Below are positions 19,301-26,702 of a stretch of 64,000 nucleotides of DNA, piece by piece. The notes under the pieces were generated by a model. It was given only the letters and a program-made list of their open reading frames with translations, had not been told where the DNA came from and made no database searches. The stretch is taken from assembly GCF_900091445.1 (NCBI RefSeq), contig NZ_LT607733.1, positions 3,302,501 to 3,366,500 on the forward strand. Direction: 5' to 3'. The position numbers were made by a program, and so were the translations under genes. Within the stretch, counting starts at the first letter, position 1. Each line of letters begins with the position of its first letter. The stretch comes from Micromonospora echinofusca (GTDB taxonomy: Bacteria; Actinomycetota; Actinomycetes; Mycobacteriales; Micromonosporaceae).

Positions 19301-20917
19301 ACCCCGGGCGGCCGGTTCCGGCGGCTGCTGCTGCGCGAGGTGGTGGTGCAGGAGACCCGCGCCAGCGGCCTGCTGGTCGACCTGCGCGACGGCGTCACCA
19401 TCCGCCTCGACGCCGACCGCGAGGCCGTCCTCGGGGAGCTGCGACTGCGCCCCGGCGCCGGCCAGGAGGGGTTCGTGGTCGAGGCCACCGGCACCGCCGC
19501 CGGCATGCGGGTCCTCGGCGGGCTGGACATCGGCGCGATCAGCGCGCCCCGGGTCGGCTTCGACATCGGCACATTTCTGTCGCGCGGCAGCGCCGACTTC
19601 GCCGCCGCCGGGCTCACCGTCGACTTCCTCGACCTGGGGGCGCTGCGGGTCAGCCTGCGCGAGCCCGCCCTCACCGCCATCCGCGCGCAGGTCACCGCCG
19701 AGTCCGGGCGGGAGCTGCGGCTGCTCGGCGCGCCGGCGGGCCGGCCCGAGTACGGGCTGCGCTTCACCTCGATCGGCTACACCCAGGACCCGGCCACCCC
19801 CGGCGGTCCCGCGCCCGGGCGCCGGATCGCGGTACGCGGCGGGGAGATCACCGGCCTCACCTTCACCGACACCGGGCTCGGCCTGCACATCTTCGTCGAG
19901 CGGGGCCTGCTCGGCGACCTCACCCACGACCTGGACACCGGCTCCGGCGAGCTGCCCTCGCTGGACATCCGCGACGCGACGTTCAGCCTGGACCTCGCCA
20001 CCCTCCTCGGCGGCGCCGCCCCGGCCGCACCGGCCCGCACCACCAGCGCCCAGCGGCGGGCCGCCATGGCGACGCAGTGGGACGGGCTGCTGCGGATCCT
20101 GCACACCTACAACCTGAGCGAGGTGATCGACAGCCTCGACGGGCACATCGACTTCGACGTCGCCCACGACGGCTTCCTCTACGGCACCCGCGTCTGGGAG
20201 GTCCGGCTGTCCCTGCGCGACGGCACCGTGGACTACCGGCGGCTCACCGGGGCGCTGCCGTGGTGGACCCCCGGTCGGTTCGTCGTCGAGGGCGACGCCC
20301 TGGTCTACCGGGTGCACGTGCCCACCGTGGGCCCGGAGGGGGCGCCGCCGCCGGACAGCGACGTCGACGTGCTGCGCTGGCAGCTCACCACCGGGGAGGT
20401 GCAGCAGGCCCGCACCGAGCACCTGGTCCGGCTGAACCGGTTGCTCCAACCGACCCCCGGCTCCCGCGACGACCTGCTGCACACCATCGCCGACGTCGGC
20501 GACGACGAGCCGTCGACCGAGCCGCCCGGCCGGCTGGCCATCCGCAACGTCGACGTGGACCTCTCGGTGCGCAACCCCCGCGAGATCACCCTGCCGCTCG
20601 GCACCGGCAACGAGATCGTGCTCGCCCCCGACGCGCTGATGCACCTGACCGTCGGCGGCGGGCTGCGACGGGCCGCGGGCGGGGCCGGGCGCCCCGGCGC
20701 GCTGCGCCCGATCGCGCTGGAGAGCGCCACCGTCGCCCGGCTGAACCTGCTCTTCGGCTCCGTCGGCGTCTCCAGCGGCCGGATCCGGATCACCCACCTC
20801 ACCGACGCCCGGCTCACCTTCGACGGGCTCAGCCCGCAGCTGCTGACCGGACGGATCGACCGCGCCGTCGCCGAGCGCATCCGCTGGCGGCGTACCGCTC
20901 CAGGAGGCACCCCGTGA
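13382..20917 (+). CDS. Giant eCIS-core (DUF4157) protein, 2511 aa, with helical repeats and a long AsmA/TamB-like beta region
   Basis: The largest gene of the cluster. The N-terminal domain (about 1-110) is the eCIS-core/DUF4157 domain, with the zinc-protease-like motif HELGH at residues 87-91. This domain usually marks proteins that travel with, or are loaded into, eCIS particles. Residues about 180-780 hold helical repeats: two long units share the pattern VVRRLD...LP...LL.YG[VI].DW...R[EA]A..AY/F.L.R.LP. A hydrophobic stretch (about 977-1055) and a charged helical/coiled-coil segment (about 1105-1185) follow. From about 1185 to the end the protein is a monotonous series of alternating hydrophobic beta strands (patterns such as V.L..V.V..L), resembling AsmA/TamB-type lipid-channel proteins. 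The GTG start overlaps the preceding gene. It could be cargo, a tape-measure substitute or a membrane-bridging factor. Confidence 0.85.
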   Translation: MSEREEAVRPQSPTGERNAELAGLTRALVERYAPALGLRPDAVRVHLGEAGRRAANHGAKGLLADGALHLAPGYDPTRAAGRALLAHELGHLAQAAAASGAYPARPSAGSAAPASTTSVTDPEAEARALAEAAAAGRALWTPTARLPADAVAADTGAVATAARPAPALDAETGTGALEAQLSELVERRYRAERARIIDLLDGLWVSGDDVRGCLRVLDTLPFLVARSLVHSLPSPRRTDLGRNLDDGHHRLYPGAALAALGGQTPYLLRLLEAGNVRGLSTEGLGPLERRTALDVLRALRTSVLRELLTGDRGRHFRSLLTQLPERGSDADALREQITALRGTDAEAGRLDEDTDLRERLRRVERLIGQRQGSQALAQLAGLAPAPPTAGGTATAGGPAGSATAGPPEPGPRLRHVVRRLDEAGRIDALLEQLPWEEKRVGAPLGARLLVVLAAREEHQNLTRVEGLLSYGVFDWAIRDHEARFAYLLLRSLPLAAQDRWVRLEQGRWFARLEENIPAEDVLGGRYAGLGSLAEPLDPARGGGGRADADRIVAEIHQQVRAGVDGHNSVELVRRLIGLDRGAAVAPTRPAGPGRETLTSVVRRLDALRDLDRIVEALPDAYLTHESWRPELLDLFARREPAQLARQARHLLDIGLLDWGVNPREAWLAFHLVRNLPAAEQGRLAAEDPDRWARMQSAMTPEMRASLATTAISGPRRLETRDALRDRLRDDRLWSAAQATELRALIIQLYALDDRRWVFLRSREVRADRVPALASLVEQLRLYHERNRPSFVPEQLDSGGLPRVLGELGRLVAVGLKLLFLSRTGLSLFTEEVTVRDFDLHELQWVSGDVGGARLRDRAPGERSNELSLSVDARQGVVRVRLPRLELSGVNRVFTGSSLRTGRVTLTDLDVVASFSDRGYERPVGAQAGVGGVSAADVVFASESLPGGMLGLTRFGLSRLFFRAGATGTEDLDEPSRRGWIGIPLINPLIHLLHNVISFYGGLPFLSKISDALIAPYTAGAPFLARQVASYTAGEIFSPLANATIGLITDGVFRPPRTVGERVEDAAGMLRSLQVSFASATAEGLSFAGMQQIGRVEIGRTLLGVGTSLPARLRAEQRSIEERLGRAGTSGQPALRERLAAVRRQVTELEPLERELQRLEGRHRWHADSLSEAERRRLIELSDRLRSSAGGTLDIGGIRVTGLTGRVEAAGVEIAPVHAEASLPSRVGQHLPDDELIDRFRAERTPPALTTTARAATASVEAAGVRLLPGADGTPALRLTAAELPTPEQVREQLAALPDEPRHAQRRAELTRWLTGLARIRELQARPAEPVDAADRYVPGHRTRAEEQELQRLREQARRYFGVSVGGLTLAGFGASLDPATLGVSVRLAEATATDVRAGAYAVERIEARRLRLRADLDTDGGGLLPPELAGAAAEQGLPTRRTALGFGVGDLAVTGVSGPGLEARRIAFTAPARLDGQPGEAVHGRVVPRGDDLSLPDLVVEQTELTAVTLRSPGRSLYSRGSTRIGRMSLDVLIRTAATGSGRQTRGALVRSMVIDRIDADQVGMDVTEPAPGYSVEAVSGALVGVRLRDVDVDLTGAEATYSGRLTVGQLDQLRFAVVSRALGGPPTTITGTVGGQPTGPGAAAVTVDLIRAGAHQVDPATGRVVSDPTDAVATRLDGLTLTDTTLRTPDGRVTVRRAGVSGRIVTGQGGGLRFEDIGPSRIELSAIDWRAGDGRITSRGPTVLDGLTVTGRWDSAPEHRDAAGRLVPATAELFVERLHIDRVTGRDLRYRSGVLDVGLGRATPVPAGEPDLPPLEILDVDLRGLRWSRAAGLVAGRLRTGATRVEIAGQIDAALHVDGALSAAQLTLGFGRGGRVEARVVGGEGHLGVGPRPGEHEQHVGIQGLDTGLIRVAPDRIEIGPDGSPGLRLATVAVDALNWQGESLGLRIAPGEGALTFTGITARARVDLHPAGTPGGRFRRLLLREVVVQETRASGLLVDLRDGVTIRLDADREAVLGELRLRPGAGQEGFVVEATGTAAGMRVLGGLDIGAISAPRVGFDIGTFLSRGSADFAAAGLTVDFLDLGALRVSLREPALTAIRAQVTAESGRELRLLGAPAGRPEYGLRFTSIGYTQDPATPGGPAPGRRIAVRGGEITGLTFTDTGLGLHIFVERGLLGDLTHDLDTGSGELPSLDIRDATFSLDLATLLGGAAPAAPARTTSAQRRAAMATQWDGLLRILHTYNLSEVIDSLDGHIDFDVAHDGFLYGTRVWEVRLSLRDGTVDYRRLTGALPWWTPGRFVVEGDALVYRVHVPTVGPEGAPPPDSDVDVLRWQLTTGEVQQARTEHLVRLNRLLQPTPGSRDDLLHTIADVGDDEPSTEPPGRLAIRNVDVDLSVRNPREITLPLGTGNEIVLAPDALMHLTVGGGLRRAAGGAGRPGALRPIALESATVARLNLLFGSVGVSSGRIRITHLTDARLTFDGLSPQLLTGRIDRAVAERIRWRRTAPGGTP

Positions 20918-21558
20918 CCAGTCCGCTCAGCCCCCGCCTGCTCCGCGCCGGCCTGGTCGTCCTCGACCCGGACAGCGGCCGGACCCGCCGCGTGATCACC
21001 CTCCAGTACAACCCGGACGCGCTGACCCGGGGCTTCCAGCTCAAGACCGGTGGCGCGGAGGGCGGCGCGAAGGGCGAGGCGCTGCGGATCACCGGTCCGC
21101 CCGTGCAGACCCTCACGCTGGAGGCCGAACTCGACGCCGCCGACCAGCTCGCCGAACGCGACACCGCCGAACTCGGCCTGACCGCACAGTTGGCCGCCCT
21201 GGAGTCGCTGGCCTACCCCAGCCTGGCCGCCGTGCAGGACGCCGCGGCGCTGCTGGCCGCCGGGACCCTGGAGGTCGTACCGCCGCCGGCCCCGCTGGTG
21301 CTGCTGGCCTTCGGGCGGCGCCGGCTCTGGCCGGTACGCATCACCGAACTGACCATCACGGAGGAGGCGTTCGATCCCATGCTGAACCCGATCCGCGCGA
21401 AGATCCGGCTGGGCCTGCGGGTGCTGACCGTCAACGACGTGGGCACCGCCGGACGGGCCGGCGGGCTCGCCATGGCCGCCCACCAGCAGCTCGAACAGCT
21501 CGCCGGCCGGGCCCGCGGCGGCCGGCTGGGCGACCTCGGAATCGACCGGCTGCCGTGA
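20914..21558 (+). CDS. CIS tube/hub protein, Afp7 N-terminal-like (gp53-type)
   Basis: The 214-residue protein contains ITLQYNPDALTRGF near residue 30 and ITGPPVQTLTLEAELDAADQL near 60, the conserved pattern of the contractile-injection-system tube/adaptor domain found in Afp7/Pvc7. It connects the tube to the hub at the baseplate. The conserved helix ends in the strand-rich VRITELTITEEAFDPMLNPIRAKIRLGLRVL. The LysM part found at the C-terminus of Afp7 is absent here but is encoded by the next gene, so the ancestral protein is split. The GTG start overlaps the giant gene's stop. Confidence 0.87.
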   Translation: MTSPLSPRLLRAGLVVLDPDSGRTRRVITLQYNPDALTRGFQLKTGGAEGGAKGEALRITGPPVQTLTLEAELDAADQLAERDTAELGLTAQLAALESLAYPSLAAVQDAAALLAAGTLEVVPPPAPLVLLAFGRRRLWPVRITELTITEEAFDPMLNPIRAKIRLGLRVLTVNDVGTAGRAGGLAMAAHQQLEQLAGRARGGRLGDLGIDRLP

Positions 21559-21977
21559 CCGGGCCCGGCGACACCGACCCGGCCCTGGTGGCCGCCCACA
21601 GCCGCGTCGCGGAGACCCTCTTCGCCGCGACCGGCACCGGCGGCGTCGGCGAGCCGTCGCCGGGGGCGGTCCCCCCGGAGAGCCGGTACGCCGGCGTCGG
21701 CACCACGACGACCGTCGACCCCGACACCGGTGCGGAGCTGGTCCACCTGCGCCGCCGGTTCGTGCCGCCCGCCGAGCGGCTGGCCACGGCCGGCTGGGAA
21801 CGGGTCGCTGACGGCGACCGGGTCGACCTGCTGGCCGCCCGTACCCTCGGCGACCCGACGGCCTTCTGGCAGCTGTGCGACGCCAACGGCGCCTTCGACC
21901 CGGCCGAGCTGGAACAGCCGGGCCGGGTGGTGCGGGTGGCGCTGCCCGAGGGCTTCCCGGGAGGCGGCGATGCCTAG
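21555..21977 (+). CDS. LysM/gpX-like baseplate protein (Afp7 C-terminal-like)
   Basis: A 140-residue protein. Its C-terminal half, DRVDLLAARTLGDPTAFWQLCDANG, has the tail-protein-X/LysM pattern (a GDRxDxLAxxxxGDPxxxWxLxDAN motif). In phages and eCIS this small domain binds the tube-baseplate junction. The N-terminal half is low complexity with a TTTTVDPDTGAELVHLRRRF strand pair. It overlaps the upstream gene by 4 nt (GTGA) and the gp27-like gene by 8 nt. Confidence 0.8.
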   Translation: MTGPGDTDPALVAAHSRVAETLFAATGTGGVGEPSPGAVPPESRYAGVGTTTTVDPDTGAELVHLRRRFVPPAERLATAGWERVADGDRVDLLAARTLGDPTAFWQLCDANGAFDPAELEQPGRVVRVALPEGFPGGGDA

Positions 21978-23121
21978 GGGCGTACGCCTGCAACTGCTGA
22001 TCGGGCCGCTGACCTTCGGCCCCGCCCCGTACGAGCTGGTGGAGGCGTTGCAGGAGGCGCAGGTGACCCAGAACGCCGGGCAGCGCTCCGGGTTCCAGCT
22101 CCGCTTCGCCCTCGGCCGGGGCTCGCTGGCCGAACGGATGCTCGCCGACGGCAGCCTGGACCCGCCGACGCGGGTGCTGCTGGTGCTGCACCTCGACGGC
22201 CGTCCGCAGGTGCTCTCCGACGGGGTCGTCACCCGCCACGACGTGGCCCGCAGCAACGACGCCGGCGCCTCCACGCTCACCCTCACCGGCGTCGACGTGA
22301 GCCAGATGATGGACCTGATCGACCTGTCGGACCTGCCGATGCCGATGCCGGCGGAGGCCCGGGTGCTGACCCTGCTCGCCCCGTTCGCCGCGTACGGGGT
22401 GGTGCCGATGCTGGTGCCCAGCGTGCTGGTCTTCGCGCCGAACCCGACCCAGCGGATCCCGGCGGTACGCGGCACCACCTTCGCGTACGTGTCGCAGCTG
22501 GCCGACGAGGTGGGTTACACCTTCTACGTCGAGCCGGGCCCCACCCCCGGCATGAACGTCGCCTACTGGGGGCCGGAGGTCCGCGCGGGCCAGCCCCAGC
22601 CGGCGCTGACCGTGAACGCCGACGCCGGCTCCAACGTGGAGTCGCTGTCGTTCTCGTTCGACGGGGTGCAGAAGACCGTCCACCTGCTCACCGCCTTCCC
22701 CGAGCAGGTGCGGGTGCCGATCCCGCTGCCGGTGCCGGACGTCACCCCGCTGAACCCGCCGCTGGGCCGCAGGATCCCCGTCCCGCTGTCGTACCGGCGG
22801 ATGAACGTCGGCCGGTCGAACCCGGCCGGCACCGACGACGCCACCGCCCGGATGGACGTGGTGCAGACCCTCGCCCGGGGCCTGGCCCGCGCTGCCCAGT
22901 CGGCGAACGTGATCACCGGCTCCGGCTCGCTGGACGTGCTGCGCTACGGCCGGCTGTTGCAGTGCCGGCGGCTGGTCGGGGTACGCGGCGCCGGCCGCGC
23001 CTACGACGGCGAGTACGTGGTGAAGAGCGTGACGACCACCGTCAAGGCGGGCGAGGTCAAGCAGCGCTTCTCCCTCGGCCGCAACGCCCACGTCTCCATC
23101 TCCGGGAGGGTCCAGCCATGA
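21970..23121 (+). CDS. Baseplate hub protein, gp27-like (VgrG N-terminal part)
   Basis: The 383-residue product forms the trimeric hub above the spike (phage late control D / gp27 family). The start MPRGVRLQLLIGP lies 8 nt inside the previous gene. Upstream codons in this frame belong to the overlapping gene and were not used. Characteristic stretches include FQLRFALGRGS, VLSDGVVTRHDVAR and YVSQLADEVGYTFYVEPG. The C-terminal VKSVTTTVKAGEVKQRFSLGRN matches the end of gp27-like proteins. Afp8/VgrG fuses this to the gp5 OB-fold; here the two are separate genes. Confidence 0.9.
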   Translation: MPRGVRLQLLIGPLTFGPAPYELVEALQEAQVTQNAGQRSGFQLRFALGRGSLAERMLADGSLDPPTRVLLVLHLDGRPQVLSDGVVTRHDVARSNDAGASTLTLTGVDVSQMMDLIDLSDLPMPMPAEARVLTLLAPFAAYGVVPMLVPSVLVFAPNPTQRIPAVRGTTFAYVSQLADEVGYTFYVEPGPTPGMNVAYWGPEVRAGQPQPALTVNADAGSNVESLSFSFDGVQKTVHLLTAFPEQVRVPIPLPVPDVTPLNPPLGRRIPVPLSYRRMNVGRSNPAGTDDATARMDVVQTLARGLARAAQSANVITGSGSLDVLRYGRLLQCRRLVGVRGAGRAYDGEYVVKSVTTTVKAGEVKQRFSLGRNAHVSISGRVQP

Positions 23122-23624
23122 CGACCAGGTACTACGGCAAGTATCGCGGCACGGTGGTCAGCCACATCGACCCGTTGCAGCAGGGACGCATCCAGGTGAC
23201 CGTCCCCGACGTCACCCTGCCCCCGTCGACCTGGGCGATGCCCTGCTTCCCGCTCGCCGGGATCCACGCCGGCGTGTTCACGGTGCCGCTGCCCGGCACC
23301 GGCGTGTGGGTGGAGTTCGAGCAGGGCGACGCCGACCACCCGATCTGGACGGGCTGCTGGTACGGCTCGAAGGCGGAGATCCCCGCGCTGGTGGCCTCGG
23401 CGCCGCCGCCCACCCCGCCGATCGTGTTGCAGACCCCCGGCCAGGCCACCCTGATGATCTCCGACGCGCCCGGCCCTGCCGGCGGCATCCTGCTCAAGAC
23501 GCTGACCGGCGCGATGATCTCGATCAACGACACCGGGATCGTCATCTCCAACGGCAAGGGCGCCTCGGTCACCCTCATCGGGCCGACCGTGGCCGTCAAC
23601 CAGACCGCGCTGACGGTGACGTGA
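23118..23624 (+). CDS. Spike base protein, gp5/VgrG OB-fold (Phage_base_V)
   Basis: A 168-residue protein that should form the central spike under the hub. YYGKYRGTVVSHIDPLQQGRI at the N-terminus (residues 5-25) is the OB-fold signature of split VgrG/gp5 proteins. GTGVWVEFEQGDADHPIWTGCWYG is the conserved closing strand region. The C-terminal 70 residues alternate like a triple-stranded beta prism (SINDTGIVISNGKGASVTL). ATGA overlap with the hub gene. No lysozyme domain is present, as expected for an eCIS rather than a phage. Confidence 0.92.
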   Translation: MTTRYYGKYRGTVVSHIDPLQQGRIQVTVPDVTLPPSTWAMPCFPLAGIHAGVFTVPLPGTGVWVEFEQGDADHPIWTGCWYGSKAEIPALVASAPPPTPPIVLQTPGQATLMISDAPGPAGGILLKTLTGAMISINDTGIVISNGKGASVTLIGPTVAVNQTALTVT

Positions 23625-23968
23625 TGCCGGGCCCGCCGCTGCACGTCGGAGCCGTCGTCTCCTGCCCGCACGCCGGGCCGGTCACCGCGCAGACCGCCAA
23701 CTCCCGGGTGCTCGTCGACGGGCTGCCGGTGCTCACCGCCGCCGACGCGTACCCGGTCGCCGGCTGCACCTTCCAGGTGCCGGTCGGCGCCGGCACCAAG
23801 CCCCAGCCGTGCGTCCGGATCCAGTGGACCGCCCCGGCCGCCCGGGTGCTGGTCAACGGCCAGCCGGCGATGCTCACCACCAGCGTCGGGCTGGGCGTCA
23901 GCGCCGAGGGCGTACCGCAGGGCCCGCCCACGGTGAGCGGGTTCCAGGTCCGGGCGGTGGCGTCGTGA
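23624..23968 (+). CDS. PAAR-like spike-tip protein
   Basis: A 114-residue protein predicted to cap the spike and pierce the target. Position immediately after gp5 and before gp25 is the usual place for a PAAR or PAAR-like tip gene. The sequence opens with LHVGAVVSCPHAGPVT, followed by VLVDGLPVLTAADAYPVAGC and VLVNGQPAMLTTS. These two similar beta repeats resemble the pseudo-repeats of PAAR-like proteins, with Cys and His residues available for the metal at the tip. TGATG junction with the preceding gene. Confidence 0.85.
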   Translation: MPGPPLHVGAVVSCPHAGPVTAQTANSRVLVDGLPVLTAADAYPVAGCTFQVPVGAGTKPQPCVRIQWTAPAARVLVNGQPAMLTTSVGLGVSAEGVPQGPPTVSGFQVRAVAS

Positions 23969-24327
23969 CGTACCCGGCCTTTCCGTGGCGCCCCGACAAC
24001 CGGGGCCGCTCGGGGCTGGCCGGCCCCGAGCGGCACGTCGCCGACCTGGTGGAGGCGGTGCTGTTCACCGCGCCCGGCGAGCGGGTCAACCGGCCGGACT
24101 TCGGCGCCGGGCTCGGCCAACTGCTCTTCGCCCCCGTCGACGAGGCGGTGGTGGGCGCCGCCGAGTTGCAGGCCCGCAGCGCGCTGCAACGGTGGCTCGG
24201 TGAGCTGATCGAGGTCGACGAGGTCCGCGTCGACCTGGCCGAGGCGGCCGTACGGGTGCACGTCGGCTACCGGCTGCGCGCCACCGGCCGCCCGGCGGAG
24301 GTACGGATCTCGAGGGGGACCGGATGA
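23965..24327 (+). CDS. Baseplate wedge protein gp25 (GPW_gp25 family)
   Basis: A 120-residue protein of the gp25 family, which initiates sheath assembly at the baseplate. The diagnostic stretch VEAVLFTAPGERVNRPDFGAGL (about 28-49) carries the ER/PxFG core that is nearly invariant in gp25, TssE and Afp9. It is followed by LLFAPVDEA and a C-terminal beta pair. GTG start overlapping the PAAR-like gene; stop overlaps the next ATG. Confidence 0.95.
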   Translation: MTYPAFPWRPDNRGRSGLAGPERHVADLVEAVLFTAPGERVNRPDFGAGLGQLLFAPVDEAVVGAAELQARSALQRWLGELIEVDEVRVDLAEAAVRVHVGYRLRATGRPAEVRISRGTG

Positions 24328-26702
24328 GCGTGCGGTGCAGTGACGACGAGCGCCGGGCCGAGGTCGCCCGCCCCGGCAGCGCGTTCAACGGCGTGGACTT
24401 CGTCGAGGTGGACGCGGCCGACCAGGAGCTGCTGCGGGTCGGGTTCCTGCACCCGCTGCCCGGCCAGCCGGGCGGCGTGCCGGGCGGGGCGGCGCTGGTC
24501 GCCGGCAACGTGGTCGTCGACGGGGGCGTACGGATCACCGGCGTGCGGGTGCTCACCGTCGCCGCCTCCGGCGCGGTGCTCACCGTACGGGTGGACCGGG
24601 CCGGCGACTTCTCCCCGTACACCCTGCGGTTGGTGCGTTCGGCGGTCGACGAGCGGGTGCCGCCGGGCTTCGATCCGGTGCTGGCGGCGGCCACCTTCTC
24701 CTTCAAGGCGAACTGCCCCAGCGACCTGGACCCGGCCCCCGCCGCGCCGGTCGTGCCCGCGCCCCCGGCCGCGCCCGCGCCGGTCGACTACCTGGCCAAG
24801 GACTACGCCGGCTTCCGGCGGCTGCTGCTCGACCGGCTCGCGGCCCTGCCCGGCTGGTCCGAACGCAACCCGGCCGACCCGCTGATCACCGTGGTGGAGG
24901 CGCTGGCACACGTCGCCGACCGGCTCTCCTACCGGCAGGACGCCGCCGGCACCGAGGCGTACCTCGGCACCGCCCGCAGCCGGGTCTCGGTGCGCCGGCA
25001 CGCCCGGCTGCTCGACTACACGGTGCACGACGGCTGCGCCGCCCGCGCCTGGCTGAGCGTGCGGGTCGCCGCCGGCTCCGACGCCGAGGTCCGGGGTGTG
25101 CCGGCCGGCACCCCGGTGCTGGCCGCCGACCGGGCCACCCCGGCCCTGCCGCCCGCCGACGCGGCGGCGCTGCTGGCCGACGGCGCCACCGGCTTCGAGA
25201 CGCTGACCGCGCTCGCCCCCCGCGCCGCCCGCAACGAGATCGCCCTGCACGTCTGGGGCGGCCGCGACTGCCACCTGCCGGCCGGCGCGACCCGGGCCAC
25301 CCTGGTCGACCTGCCGGCCACCGGGCTGACCGCCGGCGACCTGCTGCTGCTGGAGGAGGTGCTCTCCCCCGCCACCGGGCGGCACGCCGACGCGGACCCG
25401 GCGCACCGGCAGGTCGTCCGGCTCGTCGCGGTGCGCCCGGGGACCGATCCGGTGGAAGGGCTGCCGGTGCTGGAGGTGGAGTGGGGCGCGGCCGACCGGC
25501 TGACGTTCCCGCTGACCGTCACCGCCTCCGTCGCCGGCACGGGCACCGGCCAGCTCGTCACCTGCGCCGTCGCCCGCGGCAACGTGGTGGCCGTCCAGCA
25601 CGCCATCGCCGTACGCGGACACCTGCCGCCCGCCGCCGAGGCGCGGTGGCGGCCGGTGCTCACCGCCGAGCCGGTGGCGGCGGCGGCCCCGTTCCCGACG
25701 GACACCCCGGCGGCCCAGGCCCTCGACCAGGATCCGCGGGCCGCGCTGCCGCTGATCCGGCTGGAGACCACCGAGGGCAGCTGGCGGCCCCGCCGGGACC
25801 TGCTCAACGCCGACCGGTTCGACCAGGGCTTCGTGGCGGAGCGTGAACGCGACGGCCGCGTGGCGCTGCGCTTCGGCGACGACGTGTCGGGCCGCCGACC
25901 GCCGGCCGGCACGGTGTTCGAGACGACCTGGTGGCGCGGTGGTGGCGCCGCCGGCAACCTCGGCCACGACGCGCTGACCACTCTGGTCACCGACCGTTCC
26001 GGCGTCCTCGGCGTGACCAACCCGCTGCCCGCCGTCGGCGGCACCGACCCGGAGGACGTCGAGCACGCGCGCCAGCACGCGCCCGTCGCCTTCGCCATCC
26101 AGGAACGCGCCGTCACCACCGGCGACTGGGTGGCCGCGGCGCTGCGGCTGCCCGAGGTGGCCGGCGCCACCGCCCGGATCCGCTGGACCGGCTCCTGGTG
26201 GACGGTGTTCCTCACCCTCGACCTGCTGGGCGGCCACCGACTGGCCGGCGAGCCGGGGCTGGCCCGCCGGCTCGCCGGCCGCCTCGACCGGTTCCGGGTG
26301 GCCGGGTACGACCTGCAACTGCGCGACCCGGTGGACCTGCCGGTGGAGCTGCGCCTGTGGGTGTGCGTGGCGCCGGGGGCGTTCCGCTCCGACGTGCGTC
26401 GGGCCCTGCTGGAGCTGTTCTCCGACCGGGACCTGCCCGGCGGGCGTCGGGGGTTCTTCCACCCCGACCGGTTCAGCTTCGGTACCCCGCTCTACGTCAG
26501 CCAGCTGCTGGCCGCCGCGGTACCGGTCCCGGGCGTCACCGACGTCCGGGTCACCGAGCTGCACCCGGTGGGCGTGGCACCCGGCGGCGAGTTGGCCGCC
26601 CGGGTGCTGCGCACCGGCGACACCGAGGTGATCCGCCTCGACAACGACCCGAGCGTGCCGGAGCACGGCATGCTGCACCTCGACCTGGTGGGTGGGCTGT
26701 GA
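24324..26702 (+). CDS. Baseplate wedge protein, gp6/J-like (first copy)
   Basis: A 792-residue protein of the baseplate J family (Afp11-like), which with its neighbour forms the wedge ring around the hub. Typical pieces are DYLAKDYAGFRRLLLDRLAALPGWSERNP near residue 155-180, then LAHVADRLSYRQDAAGTEAYLGTARSR. The C-terminal half has FETTWWRGGGAAGNLG and TNPLPAVGGTDPEDVEHARQHAP, the conserved J-like core. An extra N-terminal beta domain (residues 1-130) precedes the core. ATGA overlap with gp25. Confidence 0.92.
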   Translation: MSVRCSDDERRAEVARPGSAFNGVDFVEVDAADQELLRVGFLHPLPGQPGGVPGGAALVAGNVVVDGGVRITGVRVLTVAASGAVLTVRVDRAGDFSPYTLRLVRSAVDERVPPGFDPVLAAATFSFKANCPSDLDPAPAAPVVPAPPAAPAPVDYLAKDYAGFRRLLLDRLAALPGWSERNPADPLITVVEALAHVADRLSYRQDAAGTEAYLGTARSRVSVRRHARLLDYTVHDGCAARAWLSVRVAAGSDAEVRGVPAGTPVLAADRATPALPPADAAALLADGATGFETLTALAPRAARNEIALHVWGGRDCHLPAGATRATLVDLPATGLTAGDLLLLEEVLSPATGRHADADPAHRQVVRLVAVRPGTDPVEGLPVLEVEWGAADRLTFPLTVTASVAGTGTGQLVTCAVARGNVVAVQHAIAVRGHLPPAAEARWRPVLTAEPVAAAAPFPTDTPAAQALDQDPRAALPLIRLETTEGSWRPRRDLLNADRFDQGFVAERERDGRVALRFGDDVSGRRPPAGTVFETTWWRGGGAAGNLGHDALTTLVTDRSGVLGVTNPLPAVGGTDPEDVEHARQHAPVAFAIQERAVTTGDWVAAALRLPEVAGATARIRWTGSWWTVFLTLDLLGGHRLAGEPGLARRLAGRLDRFRVAGYDLQLRDPVDLPVELRLWVCVAPGAFRSDVRRALLELFSDRDLPGGRRGFFHPDRFSFGTPLYVSQLLAAAVPVPGVTDVRVTELHPVGVAPGGELAARVLRTGDTEVIRLDNDPSVPEHGMLHLDLVGGL

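Noticed and set aside
14683..20913. Second plus-strand frame running through most of the giant gene
   Set aside because: The frame is open only because of composition. Its Arg/Pro-rich translation shows no domain, and only the last part (20914-21558) is a real gene in that frame.
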